NCBI GenBank assembly: GCA_031369365.1
Contig: JANMOP010000009.1
Location: forward strand, 1-53,728
Origin: Methylotenera_A sp031369365
Lineage (GTDB): Bacteria > Pseudomonadota > Gammaproteobacteria > Burkholderiales > Methylophilaceae
Direction: 5' to 3'
DNA: 53,728 nt
Shown here: positions 16,487 to 25,675 of the stretch, piece by piece
Numbering within the stretch: the first letter of the stretch is position 1
Layout of the letters: each line of letters starts with the position of its first letter
The notes under the pieces: model-generated
Seen by the model: the letters and a program-made list of their open reading frames with translations, nothing else
Databases searched by the model: none
Told to the model about the DNA's origin: nothing
Position numbers and translations under genes: made by a program

Positions 16487-17281
16487 TTAAACAGCTACAA
16501 CGCCTTTAATTGCAGGGTGCGGATCGTAGTTTTCAAGCGTAAAATCTTCAAACTTAAAGCTGAAAATATCCGTTACGCTGGGGTTGATATGCATTTGCGG
16601 CAATGGGCGCAGTTCGCGTGAAAGCTGCTGCTGCACTTGATTCATGTGATTGCTGTAAATATGTGCATCGCCTAAAGTGTGCACAAAATCACCGAGCTTT
16701 AAGCCGCACACTTGCGCCACCATCATGGTTAGCAACGCATAAGAAGCAATATTAAAAGGCACACCCAGGAAAATGTCGGCGCTACGCTGATAAAGCTGGC
16801 AGCTCAACCTGCCATCAGCTACATAAAATTGAAAAAACGCATGGCAAGGCGGCAATTTCATTTGGTCCACGTCTGCTACGTTCCAAGCCGAAACAATTAA
16901 ACGACGCGAATCGGGGTTATTTTTAATCGCGGTTACAACTTGTGTGATTTGATCGATATGTGACCCGTCAGGCTTTGGCCAATTACGCCATTGGTAGCCA
17001 TACACAGGGCCTAGGTTGCCATTTTCGTCTGCCCACTCATCCCAAATACGCACGCCGTTTTCTTTTAGGTAGGCAATATTAGTGCTGCCCTGTAAAAACC
17101 ATAGTAGCTCATGAATAATCGATTTTAAATGCACTTTTTTGGTGGTGAGTAACGGAAAGCCCTCTGCCAAATTAAAACGCATTTGGTAACCAAACACCGA
17201 TAACGTACCAGTGCCAGTGCGGTCAGTTTTTTTGTTGCCGTGTGCCAGTACGTGGCGCATCAGGTCGGTGTATTGTTGCAT
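16487..17281 (-). CDS. thyA: Thymidylate synthase
   Basis: ThyA methylates dUMP to dTMP using methylene-tetrahydrofolate. The 264 residues match the E. coli length exactly. The nucleophile Cys146 lies in LPPCHAFFQFYV, and SRRLIVSAWNVADVDQM and GDAHIYSNHMNQV are conserved. It follows a small secreted protein gene by four bases and precedes folA by one, at the 3' end of the threonine operon. Expression is therefore probably tied to hom-thrC. Confidence 0.98.
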   Translation of the reverse strand: MQQYTDLMRHVLAHGNKKTDRTGTGTLSVFGYQMRFNLAEGFPLLTTKKVHLKSIIHELLWFLQGSTNIAYLKENGVRIWDEWADENGNLGPVYGYQWRNWPKPDGSHIDQITQVVTAIKNNPDSRRLIVSAWNVADVDQMKLPPCHAFFQFYVADGRLSCQLYQRSADIFLGVPFNIASYALLTMMVAQVCGLKLGDFVHTLGDAHIYSNHMNQVQQQLSRELRPLPQMHINPSVTDIFSFKFEDFTLENYDPHPAIKGVVAV

Positions 17282-17285
17282 GTAT

Positions 17286-17606
17286 TTATATAAATTCTTT
17301 TGCTTTGATAATAGAATTAATCACATTTGGTCTAGTTTTATATTTCGTACGAAGTCTCTTTTCGTCTCGCTCCAAAGTATCACACCTCAACTTTGTGATA
17401 GCCGCACTAATTTCCTTTGCACGTTCTTTATCGTAAGAATCTTCCCCCGCCCAATGATTGCACTCGATTTGACGTTGGTTAAATAACTTAACTTGCTTAG
17501 GCACACCCTTATTAATAGCTGCCACGTCTTCATCGTAACCTGCTTGCACCTTAGGTGCTAGCAAGCACCCAAAACAAATCATCATGATTACGATGAATTT
17601 AATCAT
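17286..17606 (-). CDS. Small secreted protein of unknown function
   Basis: The 106-residue protein begins with a signal peptide (MIKFIVIMMICFGCLLAPKVQA). The mature part is charged, with two Cys (IECNHWAGEDSYD and KLRCDTLERDEKRLR) that could form one disulfide. It looks helical, with many Lys, Arg and Glu. No known family is recognised. It sits between thrC (six bases) and thyA (four bases) in a compact operon of housekeeping enzymes. That spacing argues for a real gene and for co-transcription. Confidence 0.8.
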   Translation of the reverse strand: MIKFIVIMMICFGCLLAPKVQAGYDEDVAAINKGVPKQVKLFNQRQIECNHWAGEDSYDKERAKEISAAITKLRCDTLERDEKRLRTKYKTRPNVINSIIKAKEFI

Positions 17607-17612
17607 ATTGAG

Positions 17613-19034
17613 CTACGTGTTTTTCATAATAAATGCTTTAATTGCAGCGACATCTGCGTCCATGATGTCAAATTTTTGTGGTAAATCTTCAATACCCTTT
17701 AACGAATCTGGACGCGGTGGCACCGATCCTAGCGCTTCAACTAAAGCCTCTTCAAACTTGGCAGGCAACGCAGTTTCTAGCACTAGCATGGGCGTGTCAA
17801 CATTTCTAAATTCCATGGCAACTTTTAGGCCATCTGCAGTGTGGGTATCAATAATGACATTGTATTTTGCTTGCGCTTGGCGAATCGTTGACATGCGGTG
17901 TGCATGATTGCTGTTGCCAGATACAAAACCATAATTGGCCAATTTTGGCATGAGTGGTTTTAAATCAAACGCGCCACCTTTATCTACACTTGCCCAAAAT
18001 TCGCGTATTTTTGCACTATCTTGCCCCACCAAATCGAACACGAAACGCTCAAAATTGCTGGCTTTGCTAATATCCATTGATGGGCTAGAGGTATGATAAG
18101 TGTTGGCCGACCCGCGTGGGCGATAAACACCTGTTTTAAAAAACTCGTCTAATACATCATTCTCGTTTGTGGCGACGATTAACTTGTCAATCGGCAAGCC
18201 CATCATACGCGCAATATGGCCTGCACATACATTACCAAAATTCCCGCTTGGCACTGCAAAATCAACTTTTTGTGCGTTGTTTGAAGTGACTGCAAAATAG
18301 CCTTTAAAGTAATACACTACTTGCGCGACGATGCGACCCCAATTGATTGAATTCACCGCGCCGATTTTGTATTTCGCTTTAAAAGCCGCGTCGTTGCTCA
18401 CTGCTTTTACCATGTCTTGGCAATCGTCAAACACGCCTTTAACCGCAATATTAAAGATATTATCATCTTGCAAACTAAACATTTGCGCGGTTTGAAAACG
18501 GCTCATTTTTTTGTGCGGGCTTAGCATAAATACGCGCACGCCTTTTTTGCCGCGCATGGCGTATTCAGCCGCGCTGCCCGTGTCGCCTGAAGTTGCACCT
18601 AAAATATTGGTGCTTTCACCTTTTTTAGCCAACACATATTCAAATAAATTGCCCAGCAACTGCATGGCCATATCTTTAAACGCCAGTGTTGGTCCATTAG
18701 AAAGACTTAATAGGTACAAGTTATCTTCTAGCTTGAGTATTGGTGCGATGTCGTCGGCATTTTGCCCTGCGCGTACAAAACCATAAACATCGGGGCGGTA
18801 GGTTTTATCGATAATCGCTTTTAAATCAGCGGCTGGAATATCGTCAATTAATCGTGACAAAATTGCAAATGCCAAATCGCGATAATTCATACCACGCATT
18901 TTTGTAAGGTCGGCATCGCTAAATTGTGGGTAGGTTTCTGGCAGGTACAAACCGCCATCGGGCGCCAAACCACCCAATAAAATTTCGCTAAAATTTAAAG
19001 CAGGCGATTGCCCACGGGTACTGATGTATTTCAT
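17613..19034 (-). CDS. thrC: Threonine synthase
   Basis: ThrC converts O-phosphohomoserine to threonine with PLP. The 473 residues begin MKYISTRGQSPALNFSEILLGGLAPDGGLYLPE, typical of the long proteobacterial type. The PLP lysine is Lys120 in PTLAFKDMAMQLLG, and the phosphate-binding loop is GATSGDTGSAAEYA. It lies six bases after hom. ThrB is not in this segment. Confidence 0.97.
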   Translation of the reverse strand: MKYISTRGQSPALNFSEILLGGLAPDGGLYLPETYPQFSDADLTKMRGMNYRDLAFAILSRLIDDIPAADLKAIIDKTYRPDVYGFVRAGQNADDIAPILKLEDNLYLLSLSNGPTLAFKDMAMQLLGNLFEYVLAKKGESTNILGATSGDTGSAAEYAMRGKKGVRVFMLSPHKKMSRFQTAQMFSLQDDNIFNIAVKGVFDDCQDMVKAVSNDAAFKAKYKIGAVNSINWGRIVAQVVYYFKGYFAVTSNNAQKVDFAVPSGNFGNVCAGHIARMMGLPIDKLIVATNENDVLDEFFKTGVYRPRGSANTYHTSSPSMDISKASNFERFVFDLVGQDSAKIREFWASVDKGGAFDLKPLMPKLANYGFVSGNSNHAHRMSTIRQAQAKYNVIIDTHTADGLKVAMEFRNVDTPMLVLETALPAKFEEALVEALGSVPPRPDSLKGIEDLPQKFDIMDADVAAIKAFIMKNT

Positions 19035-19040
19035 ACTAAA

Positions 19041-20354
19041 TTAACGACTCAATTCTTCCATGCGAATTTTAACTAACTTACCCACAATCGCAGGCAGAGC
19101 TTCAATTGCTGCGATTGCTACATCCATATTATTTTCAACCGTTACATGCGTCAAAATTACAATATCCGCTTCAGTTTCATTGTCGTCAGGCTCTTTTTGC
19201 AACATGGCATCAATCGAAATATTACGGTCAGCCAAAATCTTAGTCACGCCTGCCAACACGCCAGGCTTATCATTGGCGCGTAAACGCAGGTAGTACGCAC
19301 TGTTGATTTCTCCGATAAGCAATATTGGTAAATCCGCTACGCTATTGGGCTGAAATGCTAAATATGGCACACGCTGTTCTACAGTTGCACCACTCAAACG
19401 CGCTACATCCATTAAATCGGCCACCACCGCACTGGCAGTGGGTTCTGCGCCTGCACCCGCGCCGTAATACAGCGTTGGGCCAACAGCGTCGCCCTTCACT
19501 ACCACGGCATTCATCGCACCGTTGACGTTGGCAATTAAACGTTTTTCGGAGATTAAAGTTGGGTGTACACGTAGCTCTACACCAGCATCGGTGCGCTTAG
19601 TAATGCCAAGCAATTTCACACGATAACCTAACTCTTCGGCGTATTTGATATCAGTTTGTTGCAGCTTGGTAATGCCTTCTGTATAAGCTTGCTCAAACTT
19701 CATCGGCATACCGAATGCAATTGCTGACATAATCGTCAGCTTATGCGCGGCGTCTATACCTTCTACGTCAAAAGTTGGATCAGCCTCGGCGTAGCCTAAA
19801 CGTTGCGCTTCACCTAACACATCTGCAAACGCCAAGCCTTTTTCGCGCATTTCAGTGAGTATAAAATTGGTTGTACCATTGATAATACCCGCCACCCACT
19901 CGATTTTATTGGCACCTAAACCTTCGCGCAGCGCTTTAATAATAGGGATGCCACCCGCAACCGCCGCCTCAAAAGCCACCATGACACCTTTAGCCTGCGC
20001 CGCTGCAAAAATTTCATTGCCATGCAAAGCCAAAAGTGCCTTATTAGCAGTCACTACATGCTTGCCGTTTTCTATGGCTTTTAACACCAATTGTTTGCTT
20101 AAATTGTAGCCTCCAATCAGCTCAACCACCACGTCCACATTGGGGTTATTCACGGTGGCAAACGCGTCATCGGTAATATCTACATTGCCGCCCGTGACTT
20201 TTTTGGCAAGCTCGACATTTTTATCAGCCACTTGCACCACGCGAATTTCAACGCCAGTGCGGCGCGTGATTTCTGCTGCGTTACGCGTTAAAACGCTGTA
20301 GGTGCCGCCGCCAACGGTGCCAATACCTAAAAGCCCTACGTTTAATTGCTTCAC
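19041..20354 (-). CDS. hom: Homoserine dehydrogenase
   Basis: Hom reduces aspartate semialdehyde to homoserine, the branch point to threonine and methionine. The 437 residues start with a Rossmann motif (GLLGIGTVGGGTY). The motifs VTANKALLALHG, GIINGTTNFIL and GYAEADPTFDVEG follow, the last carrying catalytic residues. A C-terminal ACT domain (about 355-430, YYLRLRANDKPGVLAGV) probably senses threonine. Its start overlaps the upstream aminotransferase by four bases (ATGA). Confidence 0.98.
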   Translation of the reverse strand: MKQLNVGLLGIGTVGGGTYSVLTRNAAEITRRTGVEIRVVQVADKNVELAKKVTGGNVDITDDAFATVNNPNVDVVVELIGGYNLSKQLVLKAIENGKHVVTANKALLALHGNEIFAAAQAKGVMVAFEAAVAGGIPIIKALREGLGANKIEWVAGIINGTTNFILTEMREKGLAFADVLGEAQRLGYAEADPTFDVEGIDAAHKLTIMSAIAFGMPMKFEQAYTEGITKLQQTDIKYAEELGYRVKLLGITKRTDAGVELRVHPTLISEKRLIANVNGAMNAVVVKGDAVGPTLYYGAGAGAEPTASAVVADLMDVARLSGATVEQRVPYLAFQPNSVADLPILLIGEINSAYYLRLRANDKPGVLAGVTKILADRNISIDAMLQKEPDDNETEADIVILTHVTVENNMDVAIAAIEALPAIVGKLVKIRMEELSR

Positions 20355-21625
20355 ACTGCTACTCCAATTTTTGGGCTATTTAATGCTGCTTGTTTATTTC
20401 TATAATTTTCTAAAAACCGCGCGATACGTTTAATTGCTTCGGTCAAATCGTCCACATTGGGCAAAAATACAATACGCAAGTGGTCTGGCGTTTTCCAATT
20501 AAAGCCTGTGCCTTGCACTAACAGGACTTTTTCTTCTAGCAATAATTCTAAAATAAATTGTTGATCATCCTTAATTGGGTATATTTTAGGGTCAAGTTTA
20601 GGAAACAAATACAAGGCCGCTTTGGGCTTAACGCAGGTTACGCCAGGTATCGCGGTGAGCATGTCGTAGGCCAAATCGCGCTGCTTACATAGCCTGCCAG
20701 TTGGCGAAACTAAATCATCAATACTTTGATAGCCACCGAGCGCGGTTTGTATTGCAAGCTGCCCTGGCACATTGGCGCAAAGCCGCATAGATGCTAGCAT
20801 GTTCAAGCCTTCGATATAGTCGCTAGCATGTGCTTTTTCGCCAGAAATCACCATCCAGCCTGCCCTATAACCGCAGGTGCGGTAGTTTTTCGATAGGCCA
20901 TTAAAAGTCACAAACAACACATCATCCGCCAGCGAAGCAATGGATACATGCTCAGCTGCATCATAAAGCACTTTGTCGTAAATCTCATCAGCAAAAATCA
21001 CCAAATCATGGCGACGGGCAATATCTATCACGCCCAACAGCGTCTCGCGCGGGTAAAGCGCACCAGTCGGATTGTTTGGGTTAATAATCACGATGCCGCG
21101 CGTGGTGGCGGCAATTTTTGATTCAATGTCTTTTAAATCGGGCAACCAGCCAGTGGCTTCATCGCATAAATAATGCTGTGCTTTACCGCCTGCAAGCGTT
21201 ACGGCCGCTGTCCACAAGGGGTAATCTGGCATCGGCACCAATACTTCGTCGCCATTATTCACCAGCGCTTGCATCGCCATTACAATCAGCTCAGAAACAC
21301 CATTGCCGATGATAATGTCATCCACCGTCACACCCTTAATATGCTTGCTTTGAGTTTGGTGCATAATGGCTTTGCGCGGCGCGAATAGCCCTTTGGAATC
21401 GGTATAACCACCTGCATCACCCATGTTGCGAATTACATCTTGCATGATTTCCTCAGGTACTTCAAAGCCGAATGAGGCTGGATTGCCGATATTCAGCTTA
21501 ATAATACGCTGACCTTCATCTTCCATTTGGCGGGCGCGTTGTAGCACGGGGCCACGAATATCGTAGCAAACATTAGCGAGCTTGTTAGATTTGGCGAGTA
21601 ATTTTGGTTTTTTAAGCGAGGTCAT
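20351..21625 (-). CDS. Class I pyridoxal-phosphate aminotransferase (AlaA/AlaC type)
   Basis: The 424-residue aminotransferase has the PLP Lys in FNGLSKNYRTCGYRAGW, and NPNNPTGALYP for the cofactor-binding Asn. The N-terminal part KLNIGNPASFGFEVPEEI resembles glutamate-pyruvate aminotransferases of the AlaA/AlaC group. It is the first gene of the operon with hom, thrC and thyA-folA and overlaps hom by four bases. A role in alanine or related amino acid synthesis is inferred; the substrate is not proven by the sequence. Confidence 0.92.
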   Translation of the reverse strand: MTSLKKPKLLAKSNKLANVCYDIRGPVLQRARQMEDEGQRIIKLNIGNPASFGFEVPEEIMQDVIRNMGDAGGYTDSKGLFAPRKAIMHQTQSKHIKGVTVDDIIIGNGVSELIVMAMQALVNNGDEVLVPMPDYPLWTAAVTLAGGKAQHYLCDEATGWLPDLKDIESKIAATTRGIVIINPNNPTGALYPRETLLGVIDIARRHDLVIFADEIYDKVLYDAAEHVSIASLADDVLFVTFNGLSKNYRTCGYRAGWMVISGEKAHASDYIEGLNMLASMRLCANVPGQLAIQTALGGYQSIDDLVSPTGRLCKQRDLAYDMLTAIPGVTCVKPKAALYLFPKLDPKIYPIKDDQQFILELLLEEKVLLVQGTGFNWKTPDHLRIVFLPNVDDLTEAIKRIARFLENYRNKQAALNSPKIGVAV

Positions 21626-21701
21626 AAGGTGCTATTTTACATTAGATTGGGGTTTTCGTTCAATGCAGAGCGCGCTAGAATAGCAGCATGAGAACAGCGC
21701 C

Positions 21702-22082
21702 ATGAAACTACATTTGACCACCGCAGAAAACCATTATTTAATTACGGGCTATGGCGCGGGTGATGATGGGAATTTTATTGAGATTAACCAACAGCGCTAT
21801 GCACAAAATTTGATTGTGATGGCCGATAAGATTGTATTAGATTGGCTAGCGACTGATTTTTTCAGCTTATCAGAAGCACAACTAACACCAATTGTTGCGT
21901 TAAAACCAGAAGTGGTTTTATTAGGTACAGGTGAAAAACACCAATTTTTACACCCTAAAATTTTTCAAAATCTTACCGCGCAAGGCATTCCGTTGGAATG
22001 CATGACCACTGCCGCAGCCTGCAGAACCTACAACATTTTAATGAGTGAAGGCCGCAACGTGGTGGCCGCTTTGTTGATTTAA
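21702..22082 (+). CDS. Mth938-like domain protein (DUF498/Xcc1710 family)
   Basis: The 126-residue protein has the Mth938-like fold pattern: NHYLITGYGAGDDGNFIEIN, VVLLGTGEKHQFLHP, and GIPLECMTTAAACRTYNIL. The family includes the human complex I assembly factor NDUFAF3. Its bacterial role is not settled. It is divergent from the aminotransferase gene with 76 bases between. Confidence 0.88.
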   Translation: MKLHLTTAENHYLITGYGAGDDGNFIEINQQRYAQNLIVMADKIVLDWLATDFFSLSEAQLTPIVALKPEVVLLGTGEKHQFLHPKIFQNLTAQGIPLECMTTAAACRTYNILMSEGRNVVAALLI

Positions 22083-22168
22083 GCATGCTATGCAGGCCGC
22101 ATAGATACTAGTTTACAGGGCATGTATTTTTCGTTATCAAATACTTAAATTAAGGGATTTTATTTTTG

Positions 22169-22193
22169 TAGGGTGGACAGATTTCTGTCCATG
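22169..22193. repeat. Short GGACAG hairpin repeat
   Basis: TAGGGTGGACAG-ATTT-CTGTCC forms a perfect six-base stem at 22175-22190 in an otherwise empty 194-base spacer. It resembles the TAGGGTGG repeats at 33033-33111. Confidence 0.5.
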
Positions 22194-22276
22194 CGGAACT
22201 TACTCGGTGTGCAAGCAAGTTGCCCTAGCTGCTTGGCTAGTCTGCAAGCCGCATGAAAACTTGATTTTAAGCTTTT

Positions 22277-22801
22277 TTATTCTAAGCTATCAACCCCATG
22301 CCATGCTGGCGTTCCATCTGCGGTAACAATATATTTTTTTTGATACACTTTGTTAATAAATAAATTAACTTCTTTAAATTCGGTCAATAGTCTATCGCAG
22401 TTAAGCCTATTTTCAGCAGCACACTTAAACGCCATATCAACATACACGTGGTCTGTAGAACCAATATCAATCATGCGTTTAATCACGCTGGGGTGCGCAT
22501 AGTGACTAGGCTCAGTAAATGCCCATTCCAAATTTGGCTTTTCATTGACCACATACCAACTTCCACCACGTAGCTGCCAACCAAATGGCCTAGCATTAGG
22601 TTTAGTAGCAACATCAGAGCGCGCTTGAACGGCATTCAAGGCCGCCAAGGTGGTGGGGTAGCCAATACTAATGACATAGGGCGAAACTGTTTGCGTGGTT
22701 TTTTTAATCTTCTTTTTGCTTTTCTTTTTAGTTGCAGCGTCCGCCGCAACTGAAGTTAAAGCAATTAAAACGGCGAGTAAAAAAGTGATTGATTTCATCA
22801 T
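22277..22801 (-). CDS. Secreted protein of unknown function
   Basis: I take the start at 22801 (MMKSITFLLAVLIALTSVAADA) because this places a clean signal peptide at the N-terminus. An in-frame upstream start at 22828 would add nine residues. After the signal comes a Lys-rich stretch (KKKSKKKIKK) and then a folded-looking domain with GWQLRGGSWYVVNEKPNLEW. Two Cys (KCAAENRLNCDRLL) may pair. No family is recognised. It follows the DUF1439 lipoprotein gene in the same direction and may be co-transcribed. Confidence 0.75.
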   Translation of the reverse strand: MMKSITFLLAVLIALTSVAADAATKKKSKKKIKKTTQTVSPYVISIGYPTTLAALNAVQARSDVATKPNARPFGWQLRGGSWYVVNEKPNLEWAFTEPSHYAHPSVIKRMIDIGSTDHVYVDMAFKCAAENRLNCDRLLTEFKEVNLFINKVYQKKYIVTADGTPAWHGVDSLE

Positions 22802-22840
22802 TAAAACTTCACAATCGCAGGGCTTCAAATATACCGATAA

Positions 22841-23386
22841 TTAACGTTGTGGCGTCAAGGTTAACTGCAAACCATTATCTGTCACCACCATCTCTTTTGG
22901 CGCATAAGTAGTGCCGCCAAATTTTAAATCTTCTGGCTTCACGGTATAAAGCGTTAAGCCGTTTAACATTTCACCGCCCATTGTTTTAGCCATGGCGTTA
23001 AATACGTCGTTAAATTTGCCATCTGCGCCTGCAAAGTTAATATTTTCAATTTTTGGCTCATCTAACACCACAGTGCTGGTGGCAGCATCGAAGCGCAATT
23101 TGCCAGATATGCCTAGTTTTCCCGCTATATTTTTATCAAGTAATTGGCTGGTGAGCATGGTATCCATGGTGGTTGTCATGCGGCCACTGGCTTTATCGAA
23201 AGTAACTAGGGAGTTAGACAAATTAACATCAAACACTTTGAGTAGCGCGATGGGGAGCGCTAATTTTTCGTTTAGCTTTTGCGCGATTTGGTCACCTGTG
23301 ACATTAACTGTGCGGTCGACACCCATAGTCGCACAGGCTGAAAGTATGATTAAAATCAATAAGATAGACGATAACTTCGTTTTCAT
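22841..23386 (-). CDS. DUF1439 lipoprotein
   Basis: The 181-residue protein starts MKTKLSSILLILIILSACATMG, a lipoprotein signal with lipobox LSAC, so it should be anchored in the envelope by a lipidated Cys. The body, with TGDQIAQKLNEKLALPIALLKVFDVNLSNS and repeated beta-strand patterns, fits the DUF1439 family (YceB-like), which has a lipid-binding type fold. The exact role is unknown. Confidence 0.85.
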   Translation of the reverse strand: MKTKLSSILLILIILSACATMGVDRTVNVTGDQIAQKLNEKLALPIALLKVFDVNLSNSLVTFDKASGRMTTTMDTMLTSQLLDKNIAGKLGISGKLRFDAATSTVVLDEPKIENINFAGADGKFNDVFNAMAKTMGGEMLNGLTLYTVKPEDLKFGGTTYAPKEMVVTDNGLQLTLTPQR

Positions 23387-23430
23387 TTTGTAAACCTTCC
23401 GTCAGTAATAACTATTTAATGTTTCTACTT

Positions 23431-23633
23431 CGTCATACCAGCGCAGGCTGGTATCTAGGCAGTGTTCATTTTCACTAATCTAACTTCAGAAGCGTTCAAT
23501 TCGTATTCGATATTTTAATTCGCAATATCGGCTTAAATTACAATGACTTAAAAACTATCTTGATACATATTCTACTTTTCGTTAATTACAGAAGTTTCAC
23601 CTTGACTGGATACCAGCCTGCGCTGGTATGACG
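23431..23633. repeat. MITE-like element with 28-base terminal inverted repeats
   Basis: The left end starts CGTCATACCAGCGCAGGCTG and the right end reads CAGCCTGCGCTGGTATGACG. Each end also folds on itself (CCAGC-GCA-GGCTGG). About 145 AT-rich bases lie between the ends without a coding region. The whole spans roughly 203 bases in the gap between fabB and the DUF1439 gene. Confidence 0.85.
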
Positions 23634-23699
23634 AAATTTAATACTATATAGTTTTATTGTAGCATTTAAAAATAATCGAGAATCTAGACATAACGCGTC

Positions 23700-24929
23700 C
23701 TACAGGTTTTTGGTTGATAACGTTAAAGTTGCATTAGTGCCACCAAAACCAAAGCTGTTAGATAGCGCGGTCTCAATTTTTATGTTATCAATGCGCTGGC
23801 GCACAATATTCAAGCCTTCTGCGGCTGGGTCCACCGTCTCGATATTAGCGGATGCAGCAATGAAATTATTTTCCATCATAATCAGTGTATAAATCGCCTC
23901 GTTCACGCCCGCCGCACCCAGCGCGTGACCGCTAAGTGATTTTGTGGATGCGATTGCAGGCGATATACCATATGCGCCATCATCAAATACGGCGCGAATC
24001 GCTTCCAGCTCCTTTGTGTCGCCCACTGGCGTGCTGGTACCGTGCGTGTTGATGTAATCCACATGATTGATGCCTTCCAAGGCTAATTTCATGCACCTGA
24101 ATGCACCTTCGCCGCTAGGTGCGACCATGTCATAGCCATCCGAGGTTGCGCCATAACCCACCACCTCGGCGTAAATTTTAGCATTGCGCGCTTTAGCGTG
24201 CTCATATTCTTCTAACACCACGATGCCACCGCCGCCAGAGATGACAAAGCCGTCACGATTGGCGTCATAAGTACGCGATGCTTTCTCTGGGGTGTCATTA
24301 TATTTGCTGCTTAACGCACCCATGGCGTCAAACAAAAAGCTCATTGTCCAATGCTCTTCTTCGCCACCGCCTGCAAATACAATATCTTGTTTGCCCAGCT
24401 GAATCTGCTCTGCACCTGCGCCTATGCAATGCGCACTGGTAGAGCAAGCCGAGCTAATGCCGTAATTCACACCTTTGATTTTCGCACCTGTCGCCAAACA
24501 AGCCGCAATGCCGCTACTCATGGTTTTGGTGACCATATACGGCCCAACGCGGCGAATACCTTTTTCCGCCAGCGCATTCGTGCTTTCCAACATACTCTCA
24601 GTCGAGGTGCCACCGGCACCTACAATCAAGCCCGTGCGTACGTTTGAAACTTGATCTTCTGCCAATTTAGCATCGGCAATTGCCTCTTGCATGGCCAACC
24701 AAGCATAAGCGTGGCCTTTGGCCATAAAGCGCAATAATTTGCGATCAATCAACGTTTCAATATCGAGATTTTTAATGCTGCCCGCCACCTGCGAGCGCAA
24801 ACCACGCTCTGCATACTCTGGCTGAAAGCTAATGCCAGAGCGGCCTGCAAACAAGCTGTCTTTCACTTGTGCTTTATTATTGCCAAGGCTAGAAACAATG
24901 CCCAAACCTGTAATGACGACACGTCTCAT
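23700..24929 (-). CDS. fabB: 3-oxoacyl-[acyl-carrier-protein] synthase I
   Basis: FabB elongates acyl-ACP and is needed for unsaturated fatty acids. The 409 residues (E. coli 406) hold the catalytic triad: Cys in SSACSTSAHCIGAG, His in NTHGTSTPVGD and His in KSLSGHALGAAG. It begins MRRVVITGLGIVSSLGNN. It lies 29 bases downstream of fabA, and the fabA-fabB pairing identifies it as FabB rather than FabF. Confidence 0.97.
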   Translation of the reverse strand: MRRVVITGLGIVSSLGNNKAQVKDSLFAGRSGISFQPEYAERGLRSQVAGSIKNLDIETLIDRKLLRFMAKGHAYAWLAMQEAIADAKLAEDQVSNVRTGLIVGAGGTSTESMLESTNALAEKGIRRVGPYMVTKTMSSGIAACLATGAKIKGVNYGISSACSTSAHCIGAGAEQIQLGKQDIVFAGGGEEEHWTMSFLFDAMGALSSKYNDTPEKASRTYDANRDGFVISGGGGIVVLEEYEHAKARNAKIYAEVVGYGATSDGYDMVAPSGEGAFRCMKLALEGINHVDYINTHGTSTPVGDTKELEAIRAVFDDGAYGISPAIASTKSLSGHALGAAGVNEAIYTLIMMENNFIAASANIETVDPAAEGLNIVRQRIDNIKIETALSNSFGFGGTNATLTLSTKNL

Positions 24930-24958
24930 GGCGTGCTCCTTTATTGTCTTTTTTTCTA

Positions 24959-25492
24959 TTAAAAATTATCTGTGCGTGTAAATAAACCTACACGCAAATC
25001 GTTTGCCACGTAAATTTCGCGGCCATCTAAACTCATGGTCGCATCGGCAATGCCCATTACCAATTTACGCATTATCACGCGTTTTAAATCAATAGTATAA
25101 GTCGCCATTTTGGCAGTTGGCAACACTTGTCCGCTAAATTTCACCTCACCCGCGCCCAGCGCTCTGCCACGACCAGGACCGCCAGCCCAGCCTAAGTAAA
25201 ACCCCACCAATTGCCACATAGCATCTAAGCCCAAGCAACCTGGCATCACGGGGTCGCCCGTAAAGTGGCATTCAAAAAACCATAAATCTGGCGTAATATC
25301 CAGCTCGGCAATAATTTGCCCATTGCCATATTTGCCGCCATCTTCGGTAATCTTCACAATACGGTCAAACATCAACATGGGTGGCAATGGCAATTGTGCA
25401 TTGCCCTCACCAAACATTTCACCCCTGCCACATTTAAGTAATTCTTCTTTAGTAAAGCTCTGTTGCCTTGTTGTATTAGGTTGTTTTGTCAT
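24959..25492 (-). CDS. fabA: 3-hydroxydecanoyl-ACP dehydratase/isomerase
   Basis: FabA dehydrates 3-hydroxydecanoyl-ACP and isomerises the double bond, opening the unsaturated fatty acid branch. The 177 residues show the hot-dog active site FFECHFTGDPVMPGCLGLDAMWQ, with the catalytic His and, further along, Asp. GRGRALGAGEVKFSGQVLP follows. It is first in an operon with fabB. The 183-base region shared with the divergent mxaR carries a palindromic site. Confidence 0.97.
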   Translation of the reverse strand: MTKQPNTTRQQSFTKEELLKCGRGEMFGEGNAQLPLPPMLMFDRIVKITEDGGKYGNGQIIAELDITPDLWFFECHFTGDPVMPGCLGLDAMWQLVGFYLGWAGGPGRGRALGAGEVKFSGQVLPTAKMATYTIDLKRVIMRKLVMGIADATMSLDGREIYVANDLRVGLFTRTDNF

Positions 25493-25584
25493 TTAATTTA
25501 TACTTAATAGTGTTTAAAAACTAGATTTACAGGTGTTATTTTCGCTGGAAAATCAATTTAACGAAAGCACTAAATTCAAAAGAG

Positions 25585-25602
25585 GTATACAAGCCTGTAT
25601 AC
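25585..25602. promoter_or_regulatory. Palindromic operator candidate between fabA and mxaR
   Basis: The perfect inverted repeat GTATACA-AGCC-TGTATAC lies 92 bases before fabA and 73 before mxaR, the right place to control either divergent unit. TGTATAC half-sites are typical of GntR/FadR-like regulators; the actual regulator is unknown. Confidence 0.5.
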
Positions 25603-25675
25603 ACTTTGGATAAATTCATTTATTATCCTTCATTATTAGCTTCAAAATTAACCATTCAATTTTTAGGAAAACTCA

